Assembly (NCBI GenBank): GCA_963716005.1 | Contig: OY970285.1 | Span: 806,001 to 870,000 of the forward strand | Source: CAVRUF01 sp963716005 | GTDB taxonomy: Bacteria; Actinomycetota; Thermoleophilia; Gaiellales; Gaiellaceae | Length of the DNA: 64,000 nucleotides | Direction: 5' to 3' | Notes under the pieces: model-generated | The model's input: the letters and a program-made list of their open reading frames with translations, nothing else | The model's database searches: none | What the model was told of the DNA's origin: nothing | Program-made: the position numbers and the translations under genes | In this document: positions 36,209-44,613 of the stretch, one piece after another | How positions within the stretch are numbered: position 1 is the first letter of the stretch | Layout: each line of letters opens with the position of its first letter

Positions 36209-37349
36209 ATGCGGCAACCATGGTCCAACACGACGAGCGGCGGCACGCTCTCGCGCATCGCGGGCGCGTTGGAGCGGCTCAGCTCTGCCGATTCAGCCGA
36301 CACGCTGCTCGGCGCGACTGCGCGTGAGCTCCAGGAGCTGCTCGGCGGCAAGGCCTCCGTGGTCTCCCGGGTCGAAGGCGACCGGCTCCACGAGGTCGCC
36401 GCATTCTGGCCCGATCGCGGCAGCGGCTCGAACTCGCTCATCGGCTACAGCTACCTCCTTTCGGACTACCCGCAGACCGTCGCCGTGCTCGACTCGGGCA
36501 ACCCGGCGGCGCTCTCCCTCCACGATCCGAACATCGAGCCGACCGAGGCGTTCGTGCTCCGGGAGATGGGGATGGAGGCAGTGCTCATGCTCGTCATGCA
36601 GCCCTCGAGCCACGCGTCGGTGCTCGTCGAGGTCTACGACGAAGGCGAGCGGCGCTTCACGTCGGACGACATCGAGCTGGGACAGTTCTTCGTCCGCCAG
36701 GCCGGCGCGCTCCTCTTCCAGCTCGAGCACACGGAGTCGGTGCAGCGCTTCTACCGCGAGACGCTGGCCTCTCTCGCGAACGCGCTCGAGGAGAAGGACT
36801 CGTACACGCACGACCACACGCAGGAGGTCGTCGCGCTCGCGCTCGATGTCGCACGGGAGCTGGGCCACGGCCCGGAGACGCTCGAGCTCGTCGAGCTCGG
36901 AGCGCTCTTCCACGACATCGGCAAGATCCGCGTTCCCGAGTCGATCCTGAACAAGAAGGGCCCGCTCGACGACGAGGAGTGGGGGATCATGCGCAGCCAC
37001 ACGATCGCCGGGGAGGCGATCCTGGCGCCGATCACGCCGCTTCGCGATGTGCTTCCACTGGTGAGATCGAGCCACGAGCGCTGGGACGGCGGCGGCTACC
37101 CCGACGGCCTGATCGGCGAGGAGATCCCCGACGGCGCGCGGATCATCTCGGTCTGCGACGCGTTCCGCGCGATGACCGAGCAGCGCCCGTACCGCAATGC
37201 GATGAGCGAGCGCGATGCGCTCCTCGAGCTGCGGCTGAACTCGGGCACCCAGTTCGACCCGGATTGCGTCCGCGCGCTCATCAACGTTCTGCGCGAGCGC
37301 CAGAGCTCACCAGCCCGAGCGGCTGCACCGGCCTTCGCAGGCCGCCTAG
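36209..37349 (+). CDS. GAF domain / HD-GYP phosphodiesterase (probable frame break near 37300)
   Basis: Sensor-type protein: residues ~15-165 form a GAF-like domain (LSRIAGALERLSSADSADTL to FVRQAGALLFQLEHTE), and the C-terminal ~190 residues are an HD-GYP domain with HDHTQEVVALALDVA, FHDIGKIRVPESILNKKGPL, MRSHTIAGEAIL, HERWDGGGYPDG and ARIISVCDAFRAMT. All metal ligands and the GYP motif are present, so c-di-GMP hydrolysis is likely. In its own frame the ORF would run on antisense through the next genes for 1.7 kb. One extra base near 37300 restores a stop at 37347-37349, beside the end of the convergent gene, giving 379 aa. No GGDEF protein is in the window. Confidence 0.87.
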
Positions 37350-37801
37350 CTCACTCGTCTTCGAACTCCGTCTCCGCCGGTCTCGCTGAAGTTCAGCGTG
37401 ACGGCGCCGCCGTTGTTGCAAGGGAAGACCACGTCGCCGTTCTCGTCCTCGAAGCCGGACGCGCCCATCACAGGCCCGCCGTTGCACTCCTTGTTGCGGT
37501 CGAAGTCGGGGTTGTTGAAGACGGATGCGACCGAGGCGAACGCGATGAGGACGAGCATCACCTGCGCGGCGATCAGCCCGCCCGAGAGTATCGCCCAGCG
37601 CCGCAGCGCCTCGCGCCGGACGGGGTTCGCCTCGCGGCCCATGAGCATGAGCGCCGCGATCAGCGAGATGACCGGGAAGAAGATCGAGCCGAGCACTCCG
37701 CCCGCCACGGTCGGGCCCGGAAACGGTCTTGTCTCGACGGCCCGCTGTCGAGACGGATCGGAGTCGAACGGATCCGGCCCGGCCGCGGGGTCGTCGTTCA
37801 C
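37346..37801 (-). CDS. Hypothetical two-helix membrane protein (DUF4190-like)
   Basis: About 151 aa from GTG 37801. An acidic Pro-rich N terminus (NDDPAAGPDPFDSDPSRQR) precedes GGVLGSIFFPVISLIAALMLM and WAILSGGLIAAQVMLVLIAF, two membrane helices with a short basic loop between. The C terminus is outside or soluble, with two cysteines (KECNGG, FPCNNGG) that could pair. Resembles DUF4190 membrane proteins in layout; the role is unknown. Divergent from a small secreted protein across 64 bp. Confidence 0.6.
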   Translation of the reverse strand: MNDDPAAGPDPFDSDPSRQRAVETRPFPGPTVAGGVLGSIFFPVISLIAALMLMGREANPVRREALRRWAILSGGLIAAQVMLVLIAFASVASVFNNPDFDRNKECNGGPVMGASGFEDENGDVVFPCNNGGAVTLNFSETGGDGVRRRVS

Positions 37802-37865
37802 GCGGCCCACGATACGCCCGTTCCGGGGGAATTCAAGATGTCTCCTGAGGGCGTACCATTTGGTC

Positions 37866-38132
37866 ATGCGCGCGACCCTGATCGCGGCGATCGTTCTCCT
37901 GTCGGCCCTCGTCTTCGCCGGCGGGGCATCCGCGAGCGACGACGGCCGCGGGCTCACGCTCACCTCGCACCACGCCTACGCGACCGCGGTGGCGGCCGCA
38001 AGGCTCGACCCAGAAGACAATCCGTACGCGGTGGTCTGCCGACTGGAAAACGGGTGGTGGGCCTTGGAGATGTGGAAGGCGATCTTCCCGTTCGATCCGC
38101 CGGTCGACGGACGCGCCTGCTTCTCCGGCTAG
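37866..38132 (+). CDS. Small secreted protein, 88 aa
   Basis: ATG 37866. Signal peptide RATLIAAIVLLSALVFAGG with likely cleavage after ASA. The mature part of about 63 residues is rich in aromatic and acidic residues (LENGWWALEMWKAIFPF) and has two cysteines (VVCRLE, RACFSG) that may form one disulfide. No family recognised. It lies 5 bp before the GNAT gene start, so the two may be co-transcribed. Confidence 0.6.
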   Translation: MRATLIAAIVLLSALVFAGGASASDDGRGLTLTSHHAYATAVAAARLDPEDNPYAVVCRLENGWWALEMWKAIFPFDPPVDGRACFSG

Positions 38133-38137
38133 CAGCC

Positions 38138-38679
38138 GTGCTGAACGGTGAACGTGTCCAGTTGCGCCCGGTCCGGCAGGCCGACCTCGAGGCGTTCACG
38201 GCGGCGCATCTCGACATCCGCAACCGCGGCGCCTACTTCCCGCTCGGCGTCGTCTCGGAGCCCGTGCTCGAGCGGCGGTTCGCCGAGAACGGCTTCTGGG
38301 AGCGCGACGAGGGGACGCTCCTCATCTGGCACGACGAGGCGATCGTCGGGCACATCGAGTTCTTCGTGCCGGTCAGCTACTGGGACGCGTTCGAGCTCTC
38401 GTACCAGCTGTACGGCGAGGAGCACGCGGGCCACGGCTACACGACCGAGGCGGTCCAGCTGCTGGTCGACTACCTGACCGCCACGAAGAAGCAGCACCGG
38501 ATCCACCTCGTCATCGCCGTCGGCAACGAGGCGAGCAGCCGAATCGCCGAGAAGTGCGGGTTCGTGCTGGAGGGAACGGTGCGGGGCGCGTTCTTCAACG
38601 CCGGCCGAACCACGACGTCTTGCTCTACTCGCTGCTGCGAACCGACCCGCGGCCCTGGCACAAAGAAAACCCCGCCTGA
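38138..38679 (+). CDS. GNAT-family N-acetyltransferase, RimJ/RimL type (frame break near 38607)
   Basis: About 180 aa. GTG 38138 opens LNGERVQLRPVRQADLEAF; acetyl-CoA-binding region YGEEHAGHGYTTEAVQLLVDY and the late motif NEASSRIAEKCGFVLEGTVRGAF are typical for ribosomal-protein/antibiotic acetyltransferases of the RimJ/RimL class. One base seems missing near 38607 (GGCCG-AACC); restoring it gives NHDVLLYSLLRTDPRPWHKE and a stop at 38677-38679. That stop lies inside the 43-bp repeat shared with the tRNA-Gln terminator, meaning the gene was once convergent with tRNA-Gln. Substrate unknown. Confidence 0.8.
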
Positions 38680-38707
38680 GCGGGGCTTTCGAGAGGCTGC
38701 GGGGCAA
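38665..38707. repeat. Left copy of 43-bp direct repeat (att-like, tRNA-Gln 3' end plus terminator)
   Basis: Identical to 40017-40059. It contains the terminator hairpin CCCCGC-CTGA-GCGGGG and ten bases of the tRNA-Gln 3' end (TGCGGGGCAA on this strand), after which the sequence diverges from the tRNA. The two copies are in the same orientation and 1,352 bp apart. Confidence 0.85.
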
Positions 38708-38816
38708 CCTCTGACCCCTAGTCGGACGGCAGTGTTTCGACCGAAGCCCCAAGTTGGGCTTCTGCGAGTTCGAGTGAATCCGCTGCGTACGCGCGGTACC
38801 CCTCCGCCATCAGTTC

Positions 38817-39027
38817 GTGATCGGGCTCGAGCACGAACGAAACCTGGCGAACCTCGACGGCGCTCGCACGCTCAACGCCTTCGAACGCCACTGGAACGAA
38901 ATCGCCGAACCCTTCGACTGGCGCTTCACCCGCGACGACCTCGCCGCGCTGGTCACGCGCCTGACAGCCCAGCAACCTCAGCTCCGGTTGGCCGCGTGAC
39001 CGCAAGCGAACTTACGACCGGGAGCAC
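38817..39027 (+). mobile_element. IS630-type transposase 3' remnant A
   Basis: Encodes only the last ~45 residues of an IS630/Tc1-like DDE transposase (RTLNAFERHWNEIAEPFDWRF, then TRDDLAALVTRL, ending QLRLAA at 38998-39000), plus the 3' flank to 39027. The N-terminal part and DDE core are absent; the sequence before 38861 does not match the transposase well. Surrounding stretch 38680-39085 has no intact gene. Confidence 0.75.
38861..39027. repeat. 167-bp perfect direct repeat, copy 1
   Basis: Base-for-base identical with 39783-39949 by eye. Carries the transposase C terminus and the shared non-coding end ACCGGGAGCAC. The two copies flank a membrane-protein gene. Confidence 0.9.
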
Positions 39028-39085
39028 AAGTTAGTCCCACGGAGGACTAGCCAGCCCCACAGCCGCGGCGTACGCTTGCGGCACG

Positions 39086-39649
39086 ATGACATCGCGTACC
39101 GGCATCGCAGCGATCCTCGCCGGCGCGCTCTACTTCGTCGGCCAGGGCGGCCAGCTCGTGACCGGCGACGACGTTGACGGCGTCCATGTCGGATACGTCT
39201 ATGTCGGATTCGTCATCGCAGGGTTCGTCGCGCTTGCGGTCGCTCTCTGGGGGCTGCGTGAGCTGATCGCACGGACCCGCCTCGGCAGGATCGGGATCCG
39301 GTTGGCGCTTGCCGGTGTCGCCTTTCTCGGCCTGTTTTCGATCCACGTCGTTGTCGAGTTGATTCGGACCGGCGACATTCCCGACAACTTCATCCTGTTC
39401 CTGATCGGGTTCCTCCTGATCCTCGTCGGGCAGCTGCTCTTCGCGCGCGATCTTCGCCCCTCGCTCGGGCGGGCTTGGGTGCTTCCGATCGTGGCGGTCG
39501 CCGGCCTGGTCATGGCGCTGTTGCTCAACTCAATCGGGCTGCACGACATCGGGCTTTTCGTCTTCGAGGGCGCGTGGATCGGGCTCGGCATCGCGATCCT
39601 GCGCGCCGAGCCGCGACCGCCGCCCGAGGCGGGGCCGGCGCTGGCGTAG
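39086..39649 (+). CDS. Hypothetical polytopic membrane protein between two IS630 remnants
   Basis: 187 aa from ATG 39086 with about six hydrophobic helices (GIAAILAGALYFVGQGGQL, GYVYVGFVIAGFVALAVALW, LALAGVAFLGLFSIHVVVEL, NFILFLIGFLLILVGQLLF, PIVAVAGLVMALLLNSIGL, GLFVFEGAWIGLGIAILRA). No catalytic motif or known family recognised. It is the only intact gene inside the 1.35-kb insertion at tRNA-Gln and is bracketed by a 167-bp repeat, so it is probably cargo. Confidence 0.65.
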   Translation: MTSRTGIAAILAGALYFVGQGGQLVTGDDVDGVHVGYVYVGFVIAGFVALAVALWGLRELIARTRLGRIGIRLALAGVAFLGLFSIHVVVELIRTGDIPDNFILFLIGFLLILVGQLLFARDLRPSLGRAWVLPIVAVAGLVMALLLNSIGLHDIGLFVFEGAWIGLGIAILRAEPRPPPEAGPALA

Positions 39650-39687
39650 CGGCAGCCGAGCTGTGATCTCGATGGGGGGCTCGAGGC

Positions 39688-39949
39688 TTGCACGCCAGCT
39701 GGCTCAACCAACTCGAGATCTACTACTCGATCGTGCAGCGCAAGGTGCTCGAACCCAACGACTTCGACAACCTCGCCGACGTCGCTCGCACGCTCAACGC
39801 CTTCGAACGCCACTGGAACGAAATCGCCGAACCCTTCGACTGGCGCTTCACCCGCGACGACCTCGCCGCGCTGGTCACGCGCCTGACAGCCCAGCAACCT
39901 CAGCTCCGGTTGGCCGCGTGACCGCAAGCGAACTTACGACCGGGAGCAC
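39688..39949 (+). mobile_element. IS630-type transposase 3' remnant B
   Basis: TTG 39688 to stop 39919-39921 encodes the last 77 residues of an IS630-family transposase: HASWLNQLEIYYSIVQRKVL, EPNDFDNLADVARTLNAFER and on to QLRLAA. The SWLNQLE(I/A)YFS stretch is the hallmark around the final acidic residue of the DDE motif. Longer than remnant A but still lacks the N-terminal two-thirds. Its last 167 bp repeat remnant A exactly. Confidence 0.82.
39783..39949. repeat. 167-bp perfect direct repeat, copy 2
   Basis: Identical with 38861-39027; see that entry. Recombination between the copies would delete the membrane-protein gene (39086-39649). Confidence 0.9.
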
Positions 39950-39967
39950 TTAGCCTCGGAGGGCCGT

Positions 39968-40006
39968 GTTGCCCATTTCGTTGCCCACGCCGGAAAGCGT
40001 TGCCCA
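39968..40006. repeat. Three direct GTTGCCCA boxes next to the att-like repeat
   Basis: GTTGCCCA at 39968-39975, 39980-39987 and 39999-40006, all on the plus strand, just inside the right 43-bp repeat. The placement resembles arm-type binding sites of tyrosine integrases, but no integrase gene is present here. Confidence 0.5.
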
Positions 40007-40016
40007 CCCTGAATGC

Positions 40017-40040
40017 GAAAACCCCGCCTGAGCGGGGCTT
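40017..40040 (-). terminator. Rho-independent terminator of tRNA-Gln
   Basis: On the minus strand: GCCCCGC, loop TCAG, GCGGGG, then TTTTC. It starts about ten bases downstream of the tRNA 3' end. On the plus strand it also has a short T-run after the stem, so it could work in both directions. Confidence 0.85.
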
Positions 40041-40059
40041 TCGAGAGGCTGCGGGGCAA
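40017..40059. repeat. Right copy of 43-bp direct repeat (overlaps intact tRNA-Gln)
   Basis: Identical to 38665-38707. Here the repeat continues into the complete tRNA-Gln gene, so this end keeps the functional tRNA, as expected for the tRNA-bearing end of an integrated element. Confidence 0.85.
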
Positions 40060-40119
40060 GGACTCGAACCTTGACTACCTGATCCAGAGTCAGGCGTCCT
40101 ACCATTAGACGACCCCGCA
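40049..40119 (-). tRNA. tRNA-Gln (anticodon CTG)
   Basis: Complete cloverleaf on the minus strand: acceptor TGCGGGG/CCCCGCA with discriminator G, D-arm GTCTAATGGTAGGAC, anticodon arm CCTGA-CTCTGGA-TCAGG with CTG at 34-36, T-arm CAAGGTTCGAGTCCTTG. 71 nt; CCA is not encoded. Its 3' ten bases and terminator are duplicated 1,352 bp away. Confidence 0.97.
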
Positions 40120-40133
40120 CCGGGGTTTTCAGT

Positions 40134-40917
40134 CTAGCGAGGCGGAACCTCGGTCACCTGGCCGCCGAACGTGTCGCAGGCGCCGACATCGGTGAGGCCC
40201 AGACCGGTCTCGACCCACTCCACCTGATCGTCCACCGGGCCGTTGTCCCACGTCTCCGCGTTGGCGTTGCTCTGCGATTCCTTCACGCGCGACTCGGCTG
40301 CCGCGGACGCCGTTTCGATCGCGTCCGCGATCTCGTCGCCCGAGATCGTGTCCGAGACGAGCCCGGCGATTCCGAAGCCGGCGAGGCAGTCGGCCTCGAG
40401 CTCGAGCTGGCGTCGCACGAGCGGGACTTCCTCCGGGTTGCTGCTGCAGCCCGACGGCCTTGTCGTAGATGCCGAGCACCTCCTGGACGTGATGGCCCAT
40501 GAGATGCGCGACGACGTAGGCCCGGGCCAGCGCGCCGCCGTCCGCCTCGACGTCGTCGAGGAAGGCGCCGTCCAGGTACAGCGTCTGATTCTCGACGCAG
40601 TAGAACGACACCTCGTTCCCGGCGTCCTGCTTGCAGACGGTCGGCGCGTCGACGGCGTCCTCGAGCGTCTCGATGCCGACGTCCTCGTACGCCCGGTCCT
40701 CGGTGTCGAACTGACGCTGCCACACGCCCTGGAGCTGGAGCGCGAGCACGCCCGGCTCGGCGGGGAGCTCGGCGAGCGTGACCTTGTCAGGAGACGCGTC
40801 GCTGTCGGAGTCCGCGAACACGAAGAAGCCGGCCACCGCGAGCGCGACGACCGCCGCGATGCCGATGGCGATCAAGCCCAGGGGGAGACGCCGCTTCTTG
40901 TCGTTTCCGCCGCTCAT
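40134..40917 (-). CDS. YpfJ-like 'neutral zinc metallopeptidase' family protein lacking the catalytic Glu (frame break near 40440)
   Basis: About 260 aa: cytoplasmic KKRR start, one membrane anchor (LGLIAIGIAAVVALAVAGFF), then an extracytoplasmic domain. The family zincin motif HExGHH appears as AYVVAHLMGHHVQ (40489-40506): both His pairs remain but Leu replaces the catalytic Glu. The downstream LELEADCLAGF segment that supplies the third ligand is present after one extra base near 40440, as are VWQRQFDTE and CVENQTLYLDGAFL. So it is probably a catalytically dead homologue, unless the codon is an error. Ends at 40134, 15 bp from the tRNA-Gln 5' end. Confidence 0.8.
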
Positions 40918-40938
40918 GCGGACGCCGATGGTAGCGGG

Positions 40939-42747
40939 CTACGCGGCCTCGGTTGCCCAGTCGCCGTAGAGGGCGAGGTAGCGGCCCTCGCGCGCGAGAA
41001 GCTGTTCGTGCGTCCCCTGCTCCACGACGACGCCGTGCTCTAAGACGACGATCAGGTCGGCGCTGCGGATGGTCGAGAGGCGGTGGGCGATGATGAACGC
41101 GGTGCGGCCGGCGAGGAGCGTCGCGAGCGCCTCCTCGATGCGGCGCTCGGTGCCGATGTCGACGCTCGACGTCGCCTCGTCGAGGATCAGGATGCGCGGG
41201 TCGGCGAGGAGCGCCCGGGCGAAGGCGACGAGCTGACGCTGGCCGATCGAGAGCCGCGTTCCGCGCTCGGCGACCTGCGTCTCGTAGCCGTCCTCCAGGG
41301 CGAGGATGAACTCGTGCGCGCCGACGGCGCTGGCCGCGGCGGAGACCTCCTCGGGTGACGCGTCGGGCCGGCCGAAGCGGATGTTCTCGAGCACGGTGCC
41401 CGCGAAGAGGAAGCCCTCCTGCGGGACGATCCCGAGCTGCCGGCGCAGGCTTTCCTGCGTGACGTCGCGCAGGTCGGTGCCGTCGATCGTGATCGCGCCT
41501 TCGCGCGGGTCGTAGAAGCGGGAGAGGAGCTTCGCGATCGTCGACTTGCCCGCCCCGGTGTGGCCGACGAGCGCCACCGTCGTGCCCGGCGGGGACGTCG
41601 AGCGAGATCCCGTGGAGCACCTCCGGGCCCTGGCCGTAGCCGAAGCGGACGTTCTCGAACGCGACGTGGCCCTGGATCTGCGCGAGGTCGGTCGCGCCGG
41701 GGTTGTCCAGGATCTCGGGCTCCTCGTCGAGGACGTCGATGATCTTGTCGAGCGCGGCGACCGCGGCGAGGAACGTGTTGTAGAGCTGCGAGAGCTGCTG
41801 GACGGGATCGAAGAAGTTCGCGAGGTAGCCGATGAACGCGAAGAGCGTCCCGATCGACATCGACTCGTCGAAGACGAGGTAGCCGCCGTAGCCGAGCACG
41901 ATCGCGGTCGCGAGCGACGAGAGGAAGTCGACGAACGGGAAGTAGACGCCGGAGAGCACGACCGTCTCCTGGTTCGCCTCGCGGTAGTGGTCGTTCACGT
42001 CGCGGAAGAGCTTCTCGTTGCGCTCCTCGCGGTGGAACGCCTGGAGGACGCGCACGCCCGAGATGTCCTCCTGGAGCGAGGCCGTGACCGCGCCGAGCCG
42101 CTCGCGCACGCGCCGGTAGGCCCGCGCGGACCGCCGCCGGAAGATCGCCGTGGCGATCGACATGAACGGGAAGACGATGAGCGCCGCCAGCGCGAGCCGC
42201 CAGTCGAGCCAGAAGAGGATCACGGCCGAGCCGATCAGCATGAGCGAGTTCTGGACGAGGCTCGTGACGCCGTCGGTGACGAGCTGGTCGAGCGCCTCCA
42301 CGTCGTTCGTGATCCGCGAGATGATCGCGCCGGCGCGGTTGCGCTCGAAGTAGCCGAGCGAGAGCCGCTGCAGGTGGCGGAAGAGCTTCTTGCGCAGGTC
42401 GGTGAGGATCCGCTCGCCGACCCAGCCCGTGTAGTACGTCTGCGCCGTCGACGTGCCCCAGTTGAGGACGCCGACGACGAGGAACGCGATCACGATCCAG
42501 CGTGAGCGTCCGCATGTCGTCCGCCTCGATGCCCTGGTCGATCGCGACCTTCGCGAGGTAGGGCGGGGCGAGCGCCGTCGGCCGTGGCGGCGAGGAGGGA
42601 GGCGATCGCGAGGATCGTCTTCGCGCGGTACGGCTTGGTGAGGCGCACGAGCACGCTCATGCGCCGAACGGTCTGGGACCAGCTCCAGTCGTCGACCTTG
42701 ACGCCGCGCGGATCCATGAGGTGCGAGCCGGCCTGGTGGACTCTCAC
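40939..42747 (-). CDS. ABC exporter half-transporter 2 (three frame breaks)
   Basis: Fused membrane and ATPase domains, about 601 aa restored. Six-helix domain with GYFERNRAGAIISRITNDVEALDQ, the coupling-helix region, then ABC domain: LVGHTGAGKST (Walker A), VPQEGFLFAGTVLENIRFG, degenerate signature RLSIGQRQ (LSxGQ with Ile for Gly), Walker B ILILDEATSSVD and AHRLST. Extra bases near 42579, 42498 and 41586 break the frame; each removal restores conserved sequence (LAATATALAPPYL, TLTLIVIAFLVVG, VPAGTTVALVGHTG). GTG start 42747 overlaps the preceding stop (GTGA). With half-transporter 1 it likely forms a heterodimeric exporter; the non-canonical signature in this subunit fits an asymmetric pair. 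Confidence 0.88.
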
Positions 42748-44536
42748 GCGGTCGCCTCCTCCGGCTCGGTCGCCAGCCGCGCCTGGGCGAGTCCGTGCGA
42801 GACGATCTGGCGGTAGACCTCGCTCGTCTCGGAGAGCTCGTCCGCGCTGCCCGCGCTCGACGATGCGGCCGTGGTCGAGGACGACCAGCTCGTCGGCGAG
42901 CGAGATCGTCGAGAGCCGGTGCGCGACGATCAGGGTCGTGCGCCCCTTCATGGCCTCGCGCAGGCCGAGCCGGATCTGCGCCTCGGTGGTCGCGTCCACG
43001 GACGCGGTCGCGTCGTCGAGGATGAGCACGCGCGGATTCATGACGATCGCGCGGGCGATCGCGATCCGCTGGCGCTGTCCACCCGAGAGGGTGACGCCGC
43101 GCTCGCCGATCACCGTGTCGTAGGCGTCGGGGAGCGCCGCGATGAAGTCGTGCGCCTGCGCCATGCGCGCCGCCGTCTCGATCTCCTCGTCGGTCGCGTC
43201 CGGCGCGCCGAACGAGATGTTTTCGCGGACGGATGTGGAGAAGAGGAACGGATCCTGGGCGACGATCGCGATCGAGCGGCGCAGCTCGCCGATCCGCAAG
43301 GTCGCGCACGTCGACGCCGTCGAGGCGCACCGCTCCCTCCTGCACGTCGTAGAAGCGCGGGATGAGCGCCGTGAGGCTCGTCTTGCCCGAGCCGGTCTGG
43401 CCGATGAGCGCCACCGTCGAGCCGGGCGCGATGTCGAGCGAGACGCCGGAGAGCACCGGCCGAGCCGGGTCGTAGCCGAAGGTGACACCGTCGAACTCGA
43501 GGCGTCCTTCGCCGGCGGGGAGCGGCAGCGGGTCGGGCCGTTCGGAGGTGTCCTCGGGCTCGTCCAGCACCTCGAAGATCCGCTCGCCGGAGGCGACCGC
43601 GCGCTGGCTCGAGCCGATCCACATCCCGAGCATCCGCAGCGGCATGATCAGGAGGAGGACGTAGATGTTGATCGCGACGAACTGGCCTAGAAGGAGCTCG
43701 CCGTTGATCACGCGCCGTCCGCCGACGAGCAGCACCGCGGCCTGCGTGAGCAAAGGCAGGAAGGACAGGATCGGGACGTAGATGGCGCGCTGCTTCGTGG
43801 CGCGGATCGACTGCGAGAACACCGCCTCGTTCCGCTCGGCGAACTTCGCCTCCTCGCGCGGCTCCTGCGCGAACGCCTTCACGACGTTCACGCCGACGAT
43901 GTTCTCCTCGGCGACGGTCGTCATGTCGGCCATCCGCTGTTGGACGTCCTTCAGGATCGGGTGGGACGCGCGAGAGTACTGGTAGGCGATCGCCACGAGG
44001 ATCGGCGTGATCGCGAGCGCGATCAGGGCGATCTCCACGTCGTAGACGAAGAGGATCGCGACGACGGCGACGACGGTGAGGATGTGCTGGCCGAAGAAGA
44101 TGAGGCCGTAGCCGAGGAAGAAGCGCACCGCCTGGAGGTCGACCGTGGCGCGCGACATGAGCTGGCCGGTCTGGTGCGTGTCGAAGTACCTCCAGGAGAG
44201 CCGCAGGAGGTGCGAGTAGAGCGCGTTCCTGAGGTCGAACTCGACGCCGAGCGACTGGCGGCCGGCGATCAGGCGGCGGCCGACCATCATCACGGCGCGG
44301 GCGAGCCCGAGGACGACGATCAGCGCGACGAGCCACGCGAGCTCGCGGCCGTTCCCCTCGGGGAGAGCGTTGTCGATCGCGAAGCCGGTGATCCACGGGA
44401 GCGCCAGTGCACACGCCATCGATCCGATCGCCAGGAAGATCGACGCGATGAGCGACCACCGGTACGGGCGCAGGAAGCCGAGCAGGCGCACGAACGTGTG
44501 CCTGAACTTCGGCGCCTGGGTCTCGGGGCTCACCAT
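42744..44536 (-). CDS. ABC exporter half-transporter 1 (two frame breaks)
   Basis: About 596 aa restored. Membrane domain with SWRYFDTHQTGQLMSRATVD and EENIVGVNVVKAFAQE; ABC domain with LIGQTGSGKTS (Walker A), AQDPFLFSTSVRENISFGAP, signature TLSGGQRQR, Walker B VLILDDATASVD (Asp in place of the usual catalytic Glu) and AHRLSTIS. Extra bases near 43298 and 42851 break the frame; repaired joins read VDVRDLRIGELRRS and VERGSADELSE. It keeps a canonical signature but lacks the Walker-B Glu, while partner 2 has the Glu but a degenerate signature, the usual composition of heterodimeric exporters with one consensus site. Substrate unknown. Confidence 0.88.
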
Positions 44537-44613
44537 GGACAGAACGTCGAGTGTAGCCCTGGGCTTCCGCGCTACCGGCGGCGCGATCCGGCCGGATTCC
44601 GCACAATGCGTCC

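Noticed and set aside
40495..40506. The plus strand reads His-Glu-Met at the zinc-motif site, suggesting an opposite-strand peptidase
   Set aside because: No plus-strand protein with family similarity exists there; the minus strand carries the conserved protein.
40787..44536. A single 1,249-codon minus-strand frame joining both ABC half-transporters and the peptidase-like gene
   Set aside because: It arises only because frame breaks return to the same frame; domain order and overlapping GTGA/stop signals show three genes.
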